64,000 bases of DNA from Stentor roeselii (lineage: Eukaryota; Ciliophora; Heterotrichea; Heterotrichida; Stentoridae). Both the position numbers and the translations under genes were made by a program. The notes under the pieces are model-generated. The model was not told the origin of the DNA, ran no database searches, and was given only the letters and a program-made list of their open reading frames with translations. Shown in pieces: positions 17,276 to 27,378 of the stretch. Numbering within the stretch: position 1 is the stretch's first letter; every line of letters starts with the position of its first letter. The stretch is taken from positions 124,001 through 188,000 of the forward strand of contig RSEH01000005.1 of NCBI GenBank assembly GCA_006503475.1. Direction: 5' to 3'.

Positions 17276-20200
17276 CTAATACATAGACTCATTTTTCCTC
17301 CTCGAATTTGCTTGTTTCAGATGTCTTTTGATATCAGTAGTCATAAGCATGCTAGGCATAGTAGGAGGTCTAATCGGTATCTGTTTTTTTCCAATCAACG
17401 GCAACTTATACTCCGAGTTTTTCGACTCTTCAGTTTTTTCATCATGTTTATAAATACTTTTCAAATTGACAGGAGTGACGACTTCTTCATCCCTTTGAAT
17501 AGAATCCGCACTTTGCTGTCTAAGATGTTTCTGCGAGTCAAGGTTCTGATGAGAGTCAATAACTTTAAGCCCCTCATCAGTCGATACCTTTTTCTTAATA
17601 CTAAGTTCTTTCCTCGACTCGTCATGAGAAGTTGCGACACTAGCTCTAGGAAGTTCAGGCATTGAACATTGGACAAACTTTTCAGTTTTATCGATTTTTC
17701 CTCCAGGTATCGACTTTCTTGTAATTCTTTCAAATTCAGCAGCGTCGATTTCAGTTTGACTGAAGAAGTCTTTCAAGTCAGGCTCGAAGTGAAACTGGGT
17801 TTCTTTGTCAGTCATGGAATCTTTAACATTCTGTATTTTTCTTAACTCGTCTTCAAGAATCCAGATTTTATTTTCCAGGACTGAAAAAGGATTTTTTTCA
17901 CCTCGAAGGCTTTTCGGTATTTTATTTAAAAAATTCGAGTGTTCTTTGAAGAGCTCTGAGTACTTTTCCCCTGCTTTTTCTATTTCTAAGGACTTTTCTT
18001 GAAGTTTTAAGTCTTTTGATAAAAGAAGAGCTTCGAGTTCTGATATCGTCATTCCTTTTGAGTTGATTAGACGAGTTTGTTCTTCGATTATTGAGTTAAG
18101 AGAGTCGATTTGTTGGTCTTTTAAGGAAATTATCTGTTGTAGACGAGAGGTTTCTTTAAGGTAGGCTAAAATCGCTTCGTAACTGAGTTGAGCCACTTGC
18201 CAAAGGTCCTCAAATTGAATGGATTTTCGCTCGAGTTCTCTTTGATGATCAGTTTTCATGTCTTCGATGTCTTGAAAGATCTCAGCGAGTTTTTCTTTGT
18301 TTTCTTTTTCGATGTTTCCCATTAAAACGTTCAAAGTTCTGTTTTTTCTTTTGAATTCCTCTTCTAAGGACTTTAAGTTCAGGATTTCTTCGAATTGGTC
18401 TTTGTTCCTGGATAAGTACTTGTCGAGTAAAGATGTTTTCTCATCTAGTGAAGCCATCGCTGAATTGCACTTCATTATTGTTTCATTTAGCTTGTCTTCA
18501 GTTTCAATTAATGTCTTGGTTGTGCTTGAATGAAGTTTCTGTTCTTCTTCATATCGATAAATCCAGTTCTCTCTTATTTTCTTTTCAGAAGCAAGAATAT
18601 CATTCAAATTATTAATTTTTTCTTGCATTGTTTCTTTAGTTGTTTCATACTGCTTCTCTAAAGACTTGATTTTTATGCATAAAGTAGCGACTTCTCCTAG
18701 AAGTTCATTTTCCCTGCTTCTTAAATTCTCGATTTCCGCTTTTTGCTCAACATTTATCCTCCTCGCCTCAATCAAATCATTATGTTTCTCATCAATTTTC
18801 TGTTTCAAGTTCTCATTCATCTCTTCCACAATCCTCCTTCCTTTATTCATCTCTTCCATTCTTTCCTGTGCTTTAGCAATTTGACTTTTAAGTTCATTTC
18901 CCAACATCAAGGCACTTTCAATTTCAATTTTAAGTTTATCCCTTTCCCTTTCCAAGTTTTCACTAAAGACCTCGAAACCTTCAGCCCTTTCTTTGAATTT
19001 TTTCAGTTCACTTAAAGCGACGATTTCAGATTCTTTGACAACAGCGTATTCCTGTTCAAAATGTTTATTTTTTTCGTATTCCTGCAAATAAGTACTTTCC
19101 AGTTCATTGATGCGATTGGTATAAATATTTTTCTCTAAAGCGTATTCATCAATAAGAGTCTCTAACTTGTTGATCTGGACTTTGCAGACATCAATTTCGA
19201 ACTTCTGGTCATCAATCATTATCCTCCTCTGCGCGTTTTCATTAAGCGACTCACTCAAGTCCATCTGACATCGACTAAGGTTCGCGTTGATTGTTTCAAT
19301 TTTCAAAATTGCCTCATCAAATCGATTTTCCAAATTATTATTGATAACTTCCAGTTGTTTCTGCCGTTCTTCCATTTTTTTCATTTCCTGTTCAGCCTCG
19401 ATTTTTCCCTGAATCAAGTCATTCGCTCTTTTTTTCTCTTTTGCGACCTGGTCGTTTTTAACGTCAAGCATTTTCATTTGCTCTGCAACGATTTCTGAGA
19501 GTTGCTCGATTTTTGTAGTCAGGTCGCGTTGTTTGGCGTACATTTGGTTTAGTTTGCTTTCGAATGAAAGTCTCATTGCGACTTCTTCTTCGTGTCCTGA
19601 GCCTCTTTGCAAGAGTTCGTCTTCAAGTTCTTCTCTTTTTTCGATTTCTTTTTGGAGGTCTTTTTGGACGTTTTTTAATTGGGCTCTGACGGAGTTGATG
19701 CTTTCGAGTAAACGTTTTTCGTGTTCTTCCATTAGAGAGATCTGGCCTTTGTACTCGTTTTCGAGTTGTTCTAACTCTTCTCGCTTTTCAAGGTTTAGGG
19801 TGGTGATGATCATCTGGTAGTCGAGTTGGCAACAGTATTCTAGAAGGATTGCGAAAACTTTCCAGATTCCGGTTACTATTGTGTACTTTTTTTCAGTGTG
19901 CTCTAGGACTTTTAAGATTAGTTGGTAGAAACCGATTGAATGGACGAATAGGGATTGGTATAAACGGTCGATTTCTAGGGATGGTAGACCTGCGTTTAGA
20001 AGGGATGACCTGTCAATACCAAACCTTCCAAGAGGCTGCTTATTTTCTTGTTTTATGACTGTAGACGGCACCTCAAATTCTTCTGAATCAGCGACAGTAT
20101 TGTTAAGCCAGGTCTCCAAGATCCTGGGGTTGAGTTTATGAGAACGTCGAATGGCTTCTTGAACAATCTCAGAGTGCTTAAATGAAGCAGTATGCACCCG

Positions 20201-20407
20201 AGAACGCGAAATTCCAGTCATGGGATGACGACGAGAGTCAAGTCGTCGTTGCATTGTTTCTGGAGATGATTGTTTTAAGGAATCAAAAAAATTTGATTTG
20301 GTTCTGAAGTTATTCGGAGCTGAGAGAAGTAAACGAGTCTGAAGCTCTTGTTGAAATTTTGATGATCCTTCTGCGATGTCTTTTCGAGGAGATACTGAGA
20401 GATTCAT
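17276..20407 (-). CDS. Long coiled-coil protein (1043 aa)
   Basis: A 200-residue N-terminal part, including a hydrophobic helical stretch (SIGFYQLILKVLEH.. GIWKVFAILLEYCCQLDYQM), is followed by almost continuous heptad repeats from about residue 205 to 880. The C-terminal tail is Ser/Lys-rich and disordered. Composition and length resemble basal-body, centrosomal or cortical-fibre proteins of ciliates. There is no motor head, so it is not a myosin or kinesin. Function cannot be named. Confidence 0.8.
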   Translation of the reverse strand: MNLSVSPRKDIAEGSSKFQQELQTRLLLSAPNNFRTKSNFFDSLKQSSPETMQRRLDSRRHPMTGISRSRVHTASFKHSEIVQEAIRRSHKLNPRILETWLNNTVADSEEFEVPSTVIKQENKQPLGRFGIDRSSLLNAGLPSLEIDRLYQSLFVHSIGFYQLILKVLEHTEKKYTIVTGIWKVFAILLEYCCQLDYQMIITTLNLEKREELEQLENEYKGQISLMEEHEKRLLESINSVRAQLKNVQKDLQKEIEKREELEDELLQRGSGHEEEVAMRLSFESKLNQMYAKQRDLTTKIEQLSEIVAEQMKMLDVKNDQVAKEKKRANDLIQGKIEAEQEMKKMEERQKQLEVINNNLENRFDEAILKIETINANLSRCQMDLSESLNENAQRRIMIDDQKFEIDVCKVQINKLETLIDEYALEKNIYTNRINELESTYLQEYEKNKHFEQEYAVVKESEIVALSELKKFKERAEGFEVFSENLERERDKLKIEIESALMLGNELKSQIAKAQERMEEMNKGRRIVEEMNENLKQKIDEKHNDLIEARRINVEQKAEIENLRSRENELLGEVATLCIKIKSLEKQYETTKETMQEKINNLNDILASEKKIRENWIYRYEEEQKLHSSTTKTLIETEDKLNETIMKCNSAMASLDEKTSLLDKYLSRNKDQFEEILNLKSLEEEFKRKNRTLNVLMGNIEKENKEKLAEIFQDIEDMKTDHQRELERKSIQFEDLWQVAQLSYEAILAYLKETSRLQQIISLKDQQIDSLNSIIEEQTRLINSKGMTISELEALLLSKDLKLQEKSLEIEKAGEKYSELFKEHSNFLNKIPKSLRGEKNPFSVLENKIWILEDELRKIQNVKDSMTDKETQFHFEPDLKDFFSQTEIDAAEFERITRKSIPGGKIDKTEKFVQCSMPELPRASVATSHDESRKELSIKKKVSTDEGLKVIDSHQNLDSQKHLRQQSADSIQRDEEVVTPVNLKSIYKHDEKTEESKNSEYKLPLIGKKQIPIRPPTMPSMLMTTDIKRHLKQANSRRKNESMY

Positions 20408-20907
20408 TTATTGGGCAGTTAAAATATTGGAATATGGAAGAACAGAAAATAGATTTAGACAGTTGAGGAACTTTAACAACTGGATAAGTCAAAATTTGAT
20501 CTTTGATCAAAACTTGAAATTTTCATTTCCTGAAGAAGTAATTTTAAGACTTTATAATAATTTGATTGGAGATCATTATCGATACCCAAAATAATAAATT
20601 ATTTATATCAAGTAATCAAAATATCATCCAGATAAATTCCGATCTCAGAAGAAATCATCAAAACTCTCATCATCCAAATATTCCAATCTCATAAGAAATC
20701 ATCAAAACTTATCAATTCAAATCTCATAAAAAATCATCAAAACTTTCATCAATTCCAATCTCATAAAAAAATCATAAAAACTCTCATCAATTCCAATCTC
20801 ATAAAAAATCATAAAAACTCTCATCACCCAAACATTCCAATCTCACAAGAAATCATAAAAACTCTAATCATTAAAACCTATCCTCAAAATGACTTACTAA
20901 TTATACT
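20408..20907. other. Intergenic region holding a minisatellite
   Basis: These 500 bp separate two minus-strand genes. The first 200 bp show nothing beyond AT-rich DNA, with AATAAATG at the start codon of the coiled-coil gene. The rest is the tandem repeat listed separately, ending close to the stop of the VHS gene. Confidence 0.5.
20640..20876. repeat. Degenerate AT-rich minisatellite, about six copies
   Basis: Six imperfect units of 35-44 bp are arranged head to tail. Each unit begins near CCAATCTCATAA and continues AAAATCATAAAAACTCTCAT (first half of the array: AAATCATCAAAACT). Unit length varies by short insertions such as CACCCAAACATT. The array sits just downstream of the VHS gene stop on its transcribed strand, so part of it may be in the 3' UTR. 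Confidence 0.85.
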
Positions 20908-22461
20908 CTACTGAACTTTTCTATTCGCTATTTCAGAAAAAAAATCTTCAAAGTCATCATTAGAAGGTTGTTTGACAAGCTTGGGCTGTCCAAAAGGGTT
21001 TGCCTGAGGAAATTGTTGAAATCCAGGAGCAGGTTGAGGATATCCAGGGTATCCATAAATATTCCCCATGGGTTGATTGATCCCAGCAGGTATCGTTTGA
21101 GGAGCAAAGACATTTCCCTGATACGGATAAGTATTCTGTGGAAAACCCTGAGGATAAGCATTATTGTTCACAGGAGGTGCGGGTGTTCCAAAGTTAAGTC
21201 CAGTCAAATCAAAAAGCGCAGGCTGATTATTCACAGGCGGTTCAGGTTCATCAAACAACAAGTCAGGCTGTTCCAGTCTTCGATGTTCATTCTTTTTCTC
21301 TTCTTTAACCTCAATTTTTTCCTTAATCGGCTTGATTTTCACTTCTTCAACTGGAGGTCGAACTACCTGCACAGGAGGTTTTTCTCTTCCATGTACGAAC
21401 TTTTCAAGGACATCTAAAGGGTTAGTTTCTTCGATTTCTAAGAAGTCTTCGCCCATGTCAAGTAAATCGACAGGAGCTGATTTTTTTTCTTTTTTTCCTG
21501 TTAGAAGTTCTTTGATTTCAATGGAAGACCCGCCTCGTTTGAGGATTCCTGCAGCTTTTTTGAAGTTTTCCATTCGGGTGTTAACGAATTCCATTACACT
21601 CAGCAACTCAACCACTGAAGACTCGTCGGCTTGCTCGGTTTTATAGGAAACTACCCACATTAACTTCTTTTGACCTGCCCGGCATTTCCGGATCACTTCT
21701 TTGCTGTAAGGCTCTTGAAGCTCTCGAACGTCTCGAGCTCGGCAGAGAATTTCTTCAAGGGACTTGAAACCTTCTTTTAAGTTGTTTATGTCCGAGTCGT
21801 AGAGCTTTGGAACTTCTTCGACTTCTGATGAGGACTTTTTTCGCTCTTCGTTTACTCCTGAGGAACTTCCTACTGTGCCTTGCTCCATATCTGCTAATTC
21901 GAAGGCCGGTGAAGGTTCTCCTTCAAACTTAATCATAAACCTTTCATTAGGGTCTCTCGGTGGAAACTTAAGAGCATCTTTCCTCAATTCCCTATAAATT
22001 CTCATATACGCGGGGTAGGCATCTTCCTGCATCATAAAAGTATCAGCCCAGAGCTGTATAAGTGCTAAGACTCTATCTTCAACCTTTCTCCATCCAGGAC
22101 TTTTATAGATTCCAGCAAGTTTTTCAACAAGGTTCAATTTTTTCCTTCTTCTTTTGAGGAGCTGGACGAGACTTGGCATGAAATCGCGAGAAGACAAGTA
22201 ACGATGAAAGTGAATGTTACAGTTTTTCACACAAGTTTCAAGCAAAGTCATCGTCAACTCGATTGTCTTCAGGTCAGTCGACTTTAAGAGCTGCTTGAAG
22301 TACTCGATTCCTTCCAGACAACTGTGTAAGGATTACTAGCGACGACGAGAATTCATCAAATCGGTTATTTCCATGTTTAAACCGATGTCTGCTTCTTTCA
22401 GGTCCTCTGATGTCGCCTTTTCAAACAGGTCGATCAGCTTTGGCATCTTTTGGGATGACAT
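20908..22461 (-). CDS. VHS (and GAT-like) domain trafficking adaptor, TOM1/GGA-like
   Basis: The protein has 512 aa after removing a 15-nt intron (22322-22336), which supplies the first 42 residues and completes the VHS domain. VHS covers residues 1-150 (LIDLFEKATSEDL, TIELTMTLLETCVKNCN, WRKVEDRVLALIQLWADTF). A helical region at about 215-300 is in the place of a GAT domain. The tail has clathrin- or adaptor-binding-type strings (LLDMGEDFLEIEE, DLLFDEPEPP, ALFDLTGLNFG) and a Pro/Gln/Tyr/Asn-rich stretch. Such adaptors sort ubiquitinated cargo between Golgi and endosomes. Confidence is high for VHS, lower for GAT. Confidence 0.85.
22322..22336 (-). other. 15-nt intron in the VHS gene
   Basis: On the minus strand it reads GTAATCCTTACACAG. 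Unspliced, the frame meets TAG and TAA here; spliced, it reads MNSRRRYCLEGIEYFKQ, continuous with the VHS domain. Confidence 0.85.
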
Positions 22462-22868
22462 TTTATTGGAGGCTTTTGAATTTTGTGAAAATTTTGATGA
22501 TTGGAGAGGATTTAAAGGGATGGGTTTTAATGAATCAGTGGAGTGAATAAAATATTTTATTTTTAGTAGTTTATAATTAAGAAGTAATTTAGAATTGTTG
22601 GTAAATTTGTGAAAATTTGATATAATGAACTAGTAATAGTTTTTGATTAATTAAATTAACTAGTCTATCAAACTAGAACTAAATTTCTTTCAATTATTCC
22701 TTTTTTAAATTCAATTCTTCAAGATCACTCTTTTAAGAGACAAAAAGCTTAAAATAATGATTCAATGAATTTATATGCTGCATTAAATATAATTAAAGCA
22801 TATGTAAAAATCTTAATCTATACACAATCAGCACATCTCTAAATAATCTCTTTTATAATTAGGCGACC
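22462..22868. other. Divergent intergenic region
   Basis: These 407 bp lie between head-to-head starts (VHS gene and the gene at 22869). They are AT-rich with no ORF or RNA-like element. They presumably hold promoters for both genes and are unusually long next to the micro-spacers elsewhere in the window. Confidence 0.4.
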
Positions 22869-23729
22869 ATGAACAGAAGAATAATCGTTGAAGAAATTAA
22901 CGAAATCCTAGAAAGAATAGACCAAAAAATTACAGAAACCCAGCAAGTTCCAATAACCGCAAGAAAAAGAGCCAAACCTTCAGTCATTAAATCAATGCTC
23001 AGTTCAGCCTCATCACTTAACGACCTACTCAAAAGACAGTCCCCATCAAAGCCAAAACATTTATCATCAAGTCAAGGTACATCTTCCACAAGCGGCTCTA
23101 AAGACCTTCCTTTTCAGCCTCTTCTCTGCAAAAATTCTTTGAAAATCTTAAAAAATTCAAAGACTAAAGAAAAAAAATCTAAGCCTTTAAGCAGAGTCGA
23201 CACTTTTTCCTATACTTTCCAACCAAAAACCCTTGAAAACTCTTCAAAAATACTAGAAAAGTCAAAAAAAGTAAGAAATACTGCATGGATCGACCTTTAT
23301 CAGCTCAGTTTAAACAAAAATAAAGTGAAAGAAGAAGTCATCATAGAAACAAATGAATCGATTTTTAATGAATTTAGCTTTAAACCGAAAAATCACTCGA
23401 ATCCTCGAACGTTTGAAAGAAACTCTGAATGGCAGAAGGGCAGAAATGAGAAAGTGATGATTATGGCAGAAAAAAAACATTTGAATGAATATAAAGAATG
23501 CACCTTTGCACCGAAGGTATTTTTGAGGGATTTTGAAGAGAGTGAAGTTGATTTGTATGAAATCAGCGGAGTTAATCAGTTCGTTGATAGAATTAGAAGT
23601 TGTGCGAAAAGGGAGGAAGGGTCTTTGGAAAGAACTACTGTGAAAAAATATCGGGATATTAGTCAGGTGGAGTTTTCTAAGGCGAGGAAGGAACTGAAAG
23701 ACTATCTTCATTCTTTTACAATTAATTAA
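22869..23729 (+). CDS. FxPK-repeat protein of ciliary/axonemal type, function unknown
   Basis: The protein has 286 aa. It carries at least three spaced copies of an F-x-P-K motif (YTFQPKTLE, FSFKPKNHSN, CTFAPKVFLRDF), each preceded by a polar residue and followed by a charged spacer. This CTFxPK style of repeat is widespread in proteins of ciliated protists, where many copies lie in ciliary or cytoskeletal proteins. The remainder is Ser/Lys-rich. The start context GGCGACCATG is atypical for this window; an in-frame upstream start was not seen. Confidence 0.6.
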   Translation: MNRRIIVEEINEILERIDQKITETQQVPITARKRAKPSVIKSMLSSASSLNDLLKRQSPSKPKHLSSSQGTSSTSGSKDLPFQPLLCKNSLKILKNSKTKEKKSKPLSRVDTFSYTFQPKTLENSSKILEKSKKVRNTAWIDLYQLSLNKNKVKEEVIIETNESIFNEFSFKPKNHSNPRTFERNSEWQKGRNEKVMIMAEKKHLNEYKECTFAPKVFLRDFEESEVDLYEISGVNQFVDRIRSCAKREEGSLERTTVKKYRDISQVEFSKARKELKDYLHSFTIN

Positions 23730-24114
23730 TTTTATTGAATGTAGATAGATTTAGTTGAGGATTATGTAAAAATTTAAGTTCATACTTAGATTGTCACTTT
23801 TTTTAGCTAAATTTTCTGAAAAATCATTGGTAACGTGATGGCATCTCAATATCTTTAATAGGGTTTATATATTAAGCAAGTTGTTGATTAGGATATCTAT
23901 AATTGTTTAATTGTTTTATAGCTTTGAGGTAGATTTCAATGTTTCTGTAATCATAATCGTTTATTTAGAGCTAAATATTTTCTACATCAATTATTGAAAC
24001 TTTAAGGGTAACCAATAGATAAATTTATGGAAGACTTTGATGCTGCTAACTTATATATAGTATTATAAAATTTAGCCTAGTTAAATTTCCTAAGATAATA
24101 AATTATTTCAAAAA
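23730..24114. other. Convergent intergenic region, nothing evident
   Basis: These 385 bp lie between the stops of the FxPK gene and the ataxin-10-like gene. They are AT-rich with no frame of note and no obvious hairpin. The region is much longer than other tail-to-tail spacers here. Confidence 0.35.
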
Positions 24115-25026
24115 TTAGCCTCTTAGTTCAGGACTGATGTTAAATTCATTTAAAACTTGTGCAAAATCTGGAGATATTTCTAAACTTTTCCTAATAATTA
24201 CAAAGACCCATTCTCTACAAGTAGGTTGATTTTCATCAAGTTCCGCACTTTTCAAAACAACACCTATATTTTCTCTAATAAACCTGAATGTTTTTTGACA
24301 TAAAGAATTACTGAGAATCTGAAGAATAACACCTTTCATCCCTTCATCTTTTGTTTTTTCAAGAAAAGTGTAAAATTTCTGTAAATTTCTAGATTCTAGC
24401 AGTAAATCAGTTAAATCTTGTTGGTATTTGACTATCCTACTAACATAATTTATGAGTATCAAAACTTCACATTCGTAATTTTGGTAAATATTCAAAAGAG
24501 TTTTTAAATCATCTAAAGTCATCAAACTTGGAATAATATTTTCATCATTATTCCAGGCTTTTTCACAAAGCGTTATCAAGAAATTCAGAATTTTCTTCAA
24601 ATCATCCGGGTTTAAATTTCTTTCAAAAAAAAAAAGATTTCCAGGAAAAATCTTAGAAAATACATAAAAAGCCCATTCAAACAAATCATCCTGGCCATCA
24701 GCAATAGCCCTACAAACAAGTCTAGCAATCTCTTGATTCTCATTTAAAAAAACTCCAATTAACTCCTTCTGATCAGCAAGAATATTATTAACAACCATAA
24801 AAACAAACTTCTTATTCCCCTGATTAATCGGAATCTCTTTCAACATCCCAAAAACCTGCAATTGCGTTTTAGGATTATCAACAGTAACATTAACAAGTAA
24901 CTTAGTATACTCTTCAACATTCCCAAAATCAACAATTTTTCCAACTTTCTCAAAAACTTCCTCCTGTTCACATCTTCCAAGAGTACATCTCTGCCTAAGT
25001 ATTTTATATTCCTGATAAGAAACCAT
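24115..25026 (-). CDS. Ataxin-10-like armadillo/HEAT protein
   Basis: The protein has 303 aa, all helical in pattern. The last 75 residues (KGVILQILSNSLCQKTFRFI, then a DENQP turn, CREWVFVIIRKSLEISPDFA) follow the conserved C-terminal Atx10 domain, whose signature is LGNLC.., D.NP, EWA..aIRNL. Ataxin-10 proteins are ARM-repeat scaffolds linked to cytokinesis and basal bodies. The N-terminal part shows weaker ARM-like helices. The alternative is a generic ARM-repeat protein. The start context is GGATATAAATGG. Confidence 0.6.
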   Translation of the reverse strand: MVSYQEYKILRQRCTLGRCEQEEVFEKVGKIVDFGNVEEYTKLLVNVTVDNPKTQLQVFGMLKEIPINQGNKKFVFMVVNNILADQKELIGVFLNENQEIARLVCRAIADGQDDLFEWAFYVFSKIFPGNLFFFERNLNPDDLKKILNFLITLCEKAWNNDENIIPSLMTLDDLKTLLNIYQNYECEVLILINYVSRIVKYQQDLTDLLLESRNLQKFYTFLEKTKDEGMKGVILQILSNSLCQKTFRFIRENIGVVLKSAELDENQPTCREWVFVIIRKSLEISPDFAQVLNEFNISPELRG

Positions 25027-25160
25027 TTATATCCACTCAATCCATCATCCACAAGCCAAAACCATCTAAATCCATAAAACCTCTCTCAACTCAAAATTCC
25101 AATCTTTCCATAATAATCTCTCCTCAACTTTCACCCTTTTTCTCAACTTGTTTGAAAATT

Positions 25161-25700
25161 ATGTCTAAAGAATTAAGTGAATCCCTCCTACCATCGTCGC
25201 CATTGACAGCAGGTGAAAGCAAGCTTTTCTTCGGAGTTTCTTCCACCAGCAAGGTGGTTATTCACTACTGGTCGAACTTTGATTCAGGGGATCATTTGAT
25301 TCACGAGATGGAAGTCACTCAAATGTCTCACATCCTTGACATAATCGTCGATTCAATTCAAAAGTTCAACCTCGCAATAAAAAATCCTTCAGAGTACCAG
25401 TTAAGAATGGCCAACGGCTCTGGAAAGCCAAAAACAAGCATGCCTGCTTTTGATGTCGCAATCAATGCGCTTGAAACTGGAACTACACGCTTTGCACTTT
25501 GCTTGAAGAAAGTCGAAAAAAAGGAAGAATTCGAAACTGTTGGAGAAAGTTCTCCGTTACTTCCTCGTGATGATCCTCAGGTTAAGGAAAAGAAGGAGGA
25601 TGGGCACAAGAATCAAGAAAAGGTTGAAGCGCCTAGACAAAGTCTTCAACAGTCGGGAAAGCCAAGAAGAAGGTTTTGTTGTTGTTTTTATACTGAATAG
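25161..25700 (+). CDS. Hypothetical protein with C-terminal Cys cluster
   Basis: The protein has 179 aa from ATG 25161. The first 120 residues look globular, with alternating strands and helices (KVVIHYWSNFD, MEVTQMSHILDIIVDSIQKF). The rest is charged and disordered and ends KPRRRFCCCFYTE. A terminal basic patch plus CCC is typical of palmitoylated membrane-attached proteins. An SSPLLPR string could be a dileucine sorting signal. I recognise no family; membrane association is an inference from the tail. Confidence 0.6.
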   Translation: MSKELSESLLPSSPLTAGESKLFFGVSSTSKVVIHYWSNFDSGDHLIHEMEVTQMSHILDIIVDSIQKFNLAIKNPSEYQLRMANGSGKPKTSMPAFDVAINALETGTTRFALCLKKVEKKEEFETVGESSPLLPRDDPQVKEKKEDGHKNQEKVEAPRQSLQQSGKPRRRFCCCFYTE

Positions 25701-25919
25701 TTTTATTATTATTCTGGAATGGCTGTCTTGTGATGGATGGATTGATGAAGGCTTGAGTTGAGACTTGTTTGGGGTTTCTTGGCTGGGGGTGGAATTAGAG
25801 GGATCTAATGAGGAGTGGCTTTTCTGACTGTTTGGAGAAATTCGAATAGTCAGATTTAAGCAGATTCATTATTTCACATTTATTAACTCGTCATCTTGAA
25901 TATGTTCCAAAACTTTCAT

Positions 25920-26525
25920 TTAATTACTCATAGACTTTTTAGGACACTCATGGAAAAAATGGCCTAAAGCCAAGCAATCACTACAAATGTCAAAAGCCCT
26001 TTTAAAAGGAACTAGATTAAGTTGTTCTTTCTCAAAGGCAGTCTTCAAGAACTTGCTGAAAATGGAGTTTGAGGACAATTTTTCATCAAAAGAACAAAGA
26101 TGGTAAAATCCGCAGTTACTATTCGAGCAGGCTCCATATTTGACTATCGCCTTGCACAAAGTCCTCTTTACATGCTTATACAAACATTTTTTTCCATATT
26201 GACAAAACCCTTGATTATAAAAAATGCATTCTTTGACTTGAACCCCTTCAGATGTTTTACTTTTCTTGGTAGGCTGAAATTGTGAGTCCTGAGGCCAAAA
26301 CTGAGGATTGTGTGAATAACTGCATTCGGATCCATAAAAACAATTCCGAAACTCAAAAAAATGCTTACAAGGTTCATCAATCAAGTACATGGTATGCTTG
26401 AACCGACAAGACTTTCCATATACACAAGTCCCCTGCAAGAACTTTTTGCAAATTCTAGATTCAGCTGAATCAAACTGAGTGACAGACTCAGTTCCAACAT
26501 CAGTGCTCGGGGCGTCGTCTTCCAT
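25920..26525 (-). CDS. CPSF4: CPSF30-like CCCH zinc-finger protein with zinc knuckle
   Basis: The protein has 201 aa. Four CCCH fingers are readable: CKKFLQGTCVYGKSCRFKH, CKHFFEFRNCFYGSECSYSH, CIFYNQGFCQYGKKCLYKH and CKAIVKYGACSNSNCGFYH. A CCHC zinc knuckle follows near the end (CSDCLALGHFFHEC). This order is that of CPSF30/CPSF4/Yth1, the subunit of the cleavage and polyadenylation factor that binds the poly(A) signal. The family usually has five CCCH fingers, so the count is one short. The AATAAA-recognition role is inferred. Confidence 0.82.
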   Translation of the reverse strand: MEDDAPSTDVGTESVTQFDSAESRICKKFLQGTCVYGKSCRFKHTMYLIDEPCKHFFEFRNCFYGSECSYSHNPQFWPQDSQFQPTKKSKTSEGVQVKECIFYNQGFCQYGKKCLYKHVKRTLCKAIVKYGACSNSNCGFYHLCSFDEKLSSNSIFSKFLKTAFEKEQLNLVPFKRAFDICSDCLALGHFFHECPKKSMSN

Positions 26526-26751
26526 TTTGATAATTATAATATTGTAGATTTACAAACAATCCTTAATCAAACCCCAACAACAATAAAAAAATTCCTTAAA
26601 ATCCTTCCAAACCTCCCAAAACCTCCTTCCTGCCAAATCCATTCAAAAAAAGTTCCTCAATCACTAAAATTTCCAATCTTTAAACTCCAATCATCACTCC
26701 ACCACGTCAAATCACAATAAATTCTAAAGCGGTTATACGGTTATAATAAAA

Positions 26752-27336
26752 ATGCAAGGCCAACGAGGAGTTGTCGAGGTTTTATCATCCTTGAGACAGC
26801 AGCTAGAAAAGCGCGGGTCAAGAACAATCAGAGATCTTGGAAGGACTTTCAGAGCTCTCGACTCTTACGACGGGAACAAAAAGGTCGACAGGCAAGAATT
26901 CGCTGTAGGCCTGAGAGAAAACGGCGTCAATCTCAGTCCTCAGGAATACGGAATCCTTTTCGACTACTTTGACAAAGACAGAGACGGAACCGTTTGCTTT
27001 GACGAGTTCTTAGTCGGCATCCGTGGCAAGCCCAATGCAAGGAGACAGGCCATGGTTGACAAGGCTTTTCTTAAGTTTGACAGAGACGGCAACGGGTATG
27101 TCGATGCAAACGACCTTAGAGGCGTTTATAACTGTCGCTTTCATCCAAAGGTCCAAAGCGGACAAATGACTGAAGCTCAGGCTTTTGCCGAGTTTTTAGG
27201 AAGTTTCAATGACAGGAATAGAGATGGAAGGATCTGTAAGGATGAATGGGATGAATATTACGCTGCTGTCAGTTCTTCTGTTGACAATGATGATCATTTT
27301 GTCCAGCTTATGAAAGCCGCTTGGAAACTTGATTAA
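26752..27336 (+). CDS. Calcyphosin-like EF-hand protein
   Basis: The protein has 194 aa. Four EF-hand loops are visible: DSYDGNKKVDRQEF, DKDRDGTVCFDEF, DRDGNGYVDANDL and DRNRDGRICKDEW; loops 2-4 keep the Ca-binding positions well and the first is weaker. Length, spacing and the flanking helices match calcyphosin (CAPS/CAPSL), a calcium sensor common in ciliated organisms. Base composition is richer in G and C than neighbouring genes, suggesting high expression. Confidence 0.85.
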   Translation: MQGQRGVVEVLSSLRQQLEKRGSRTIRDLGRTFRALDSYDGNKKVDRQEFAVGLRENGVNLSPQEYGILFDYFDKDRDGTVCFDEFLVGIRGKPNARRQAMVDKAFLKFDRDGNGYVDANDLRGVYNCRFHPKVQSGQMTEAQAFAEFLGSFNDRNRDGRICKDEWDEYYAAVSSSVDNDDHFVQLMKAAWKLD

Positions 27337-27378
27337 GATTTAGTTAATGAAATAGGATTAATGGAGATTTTTAAGTAA

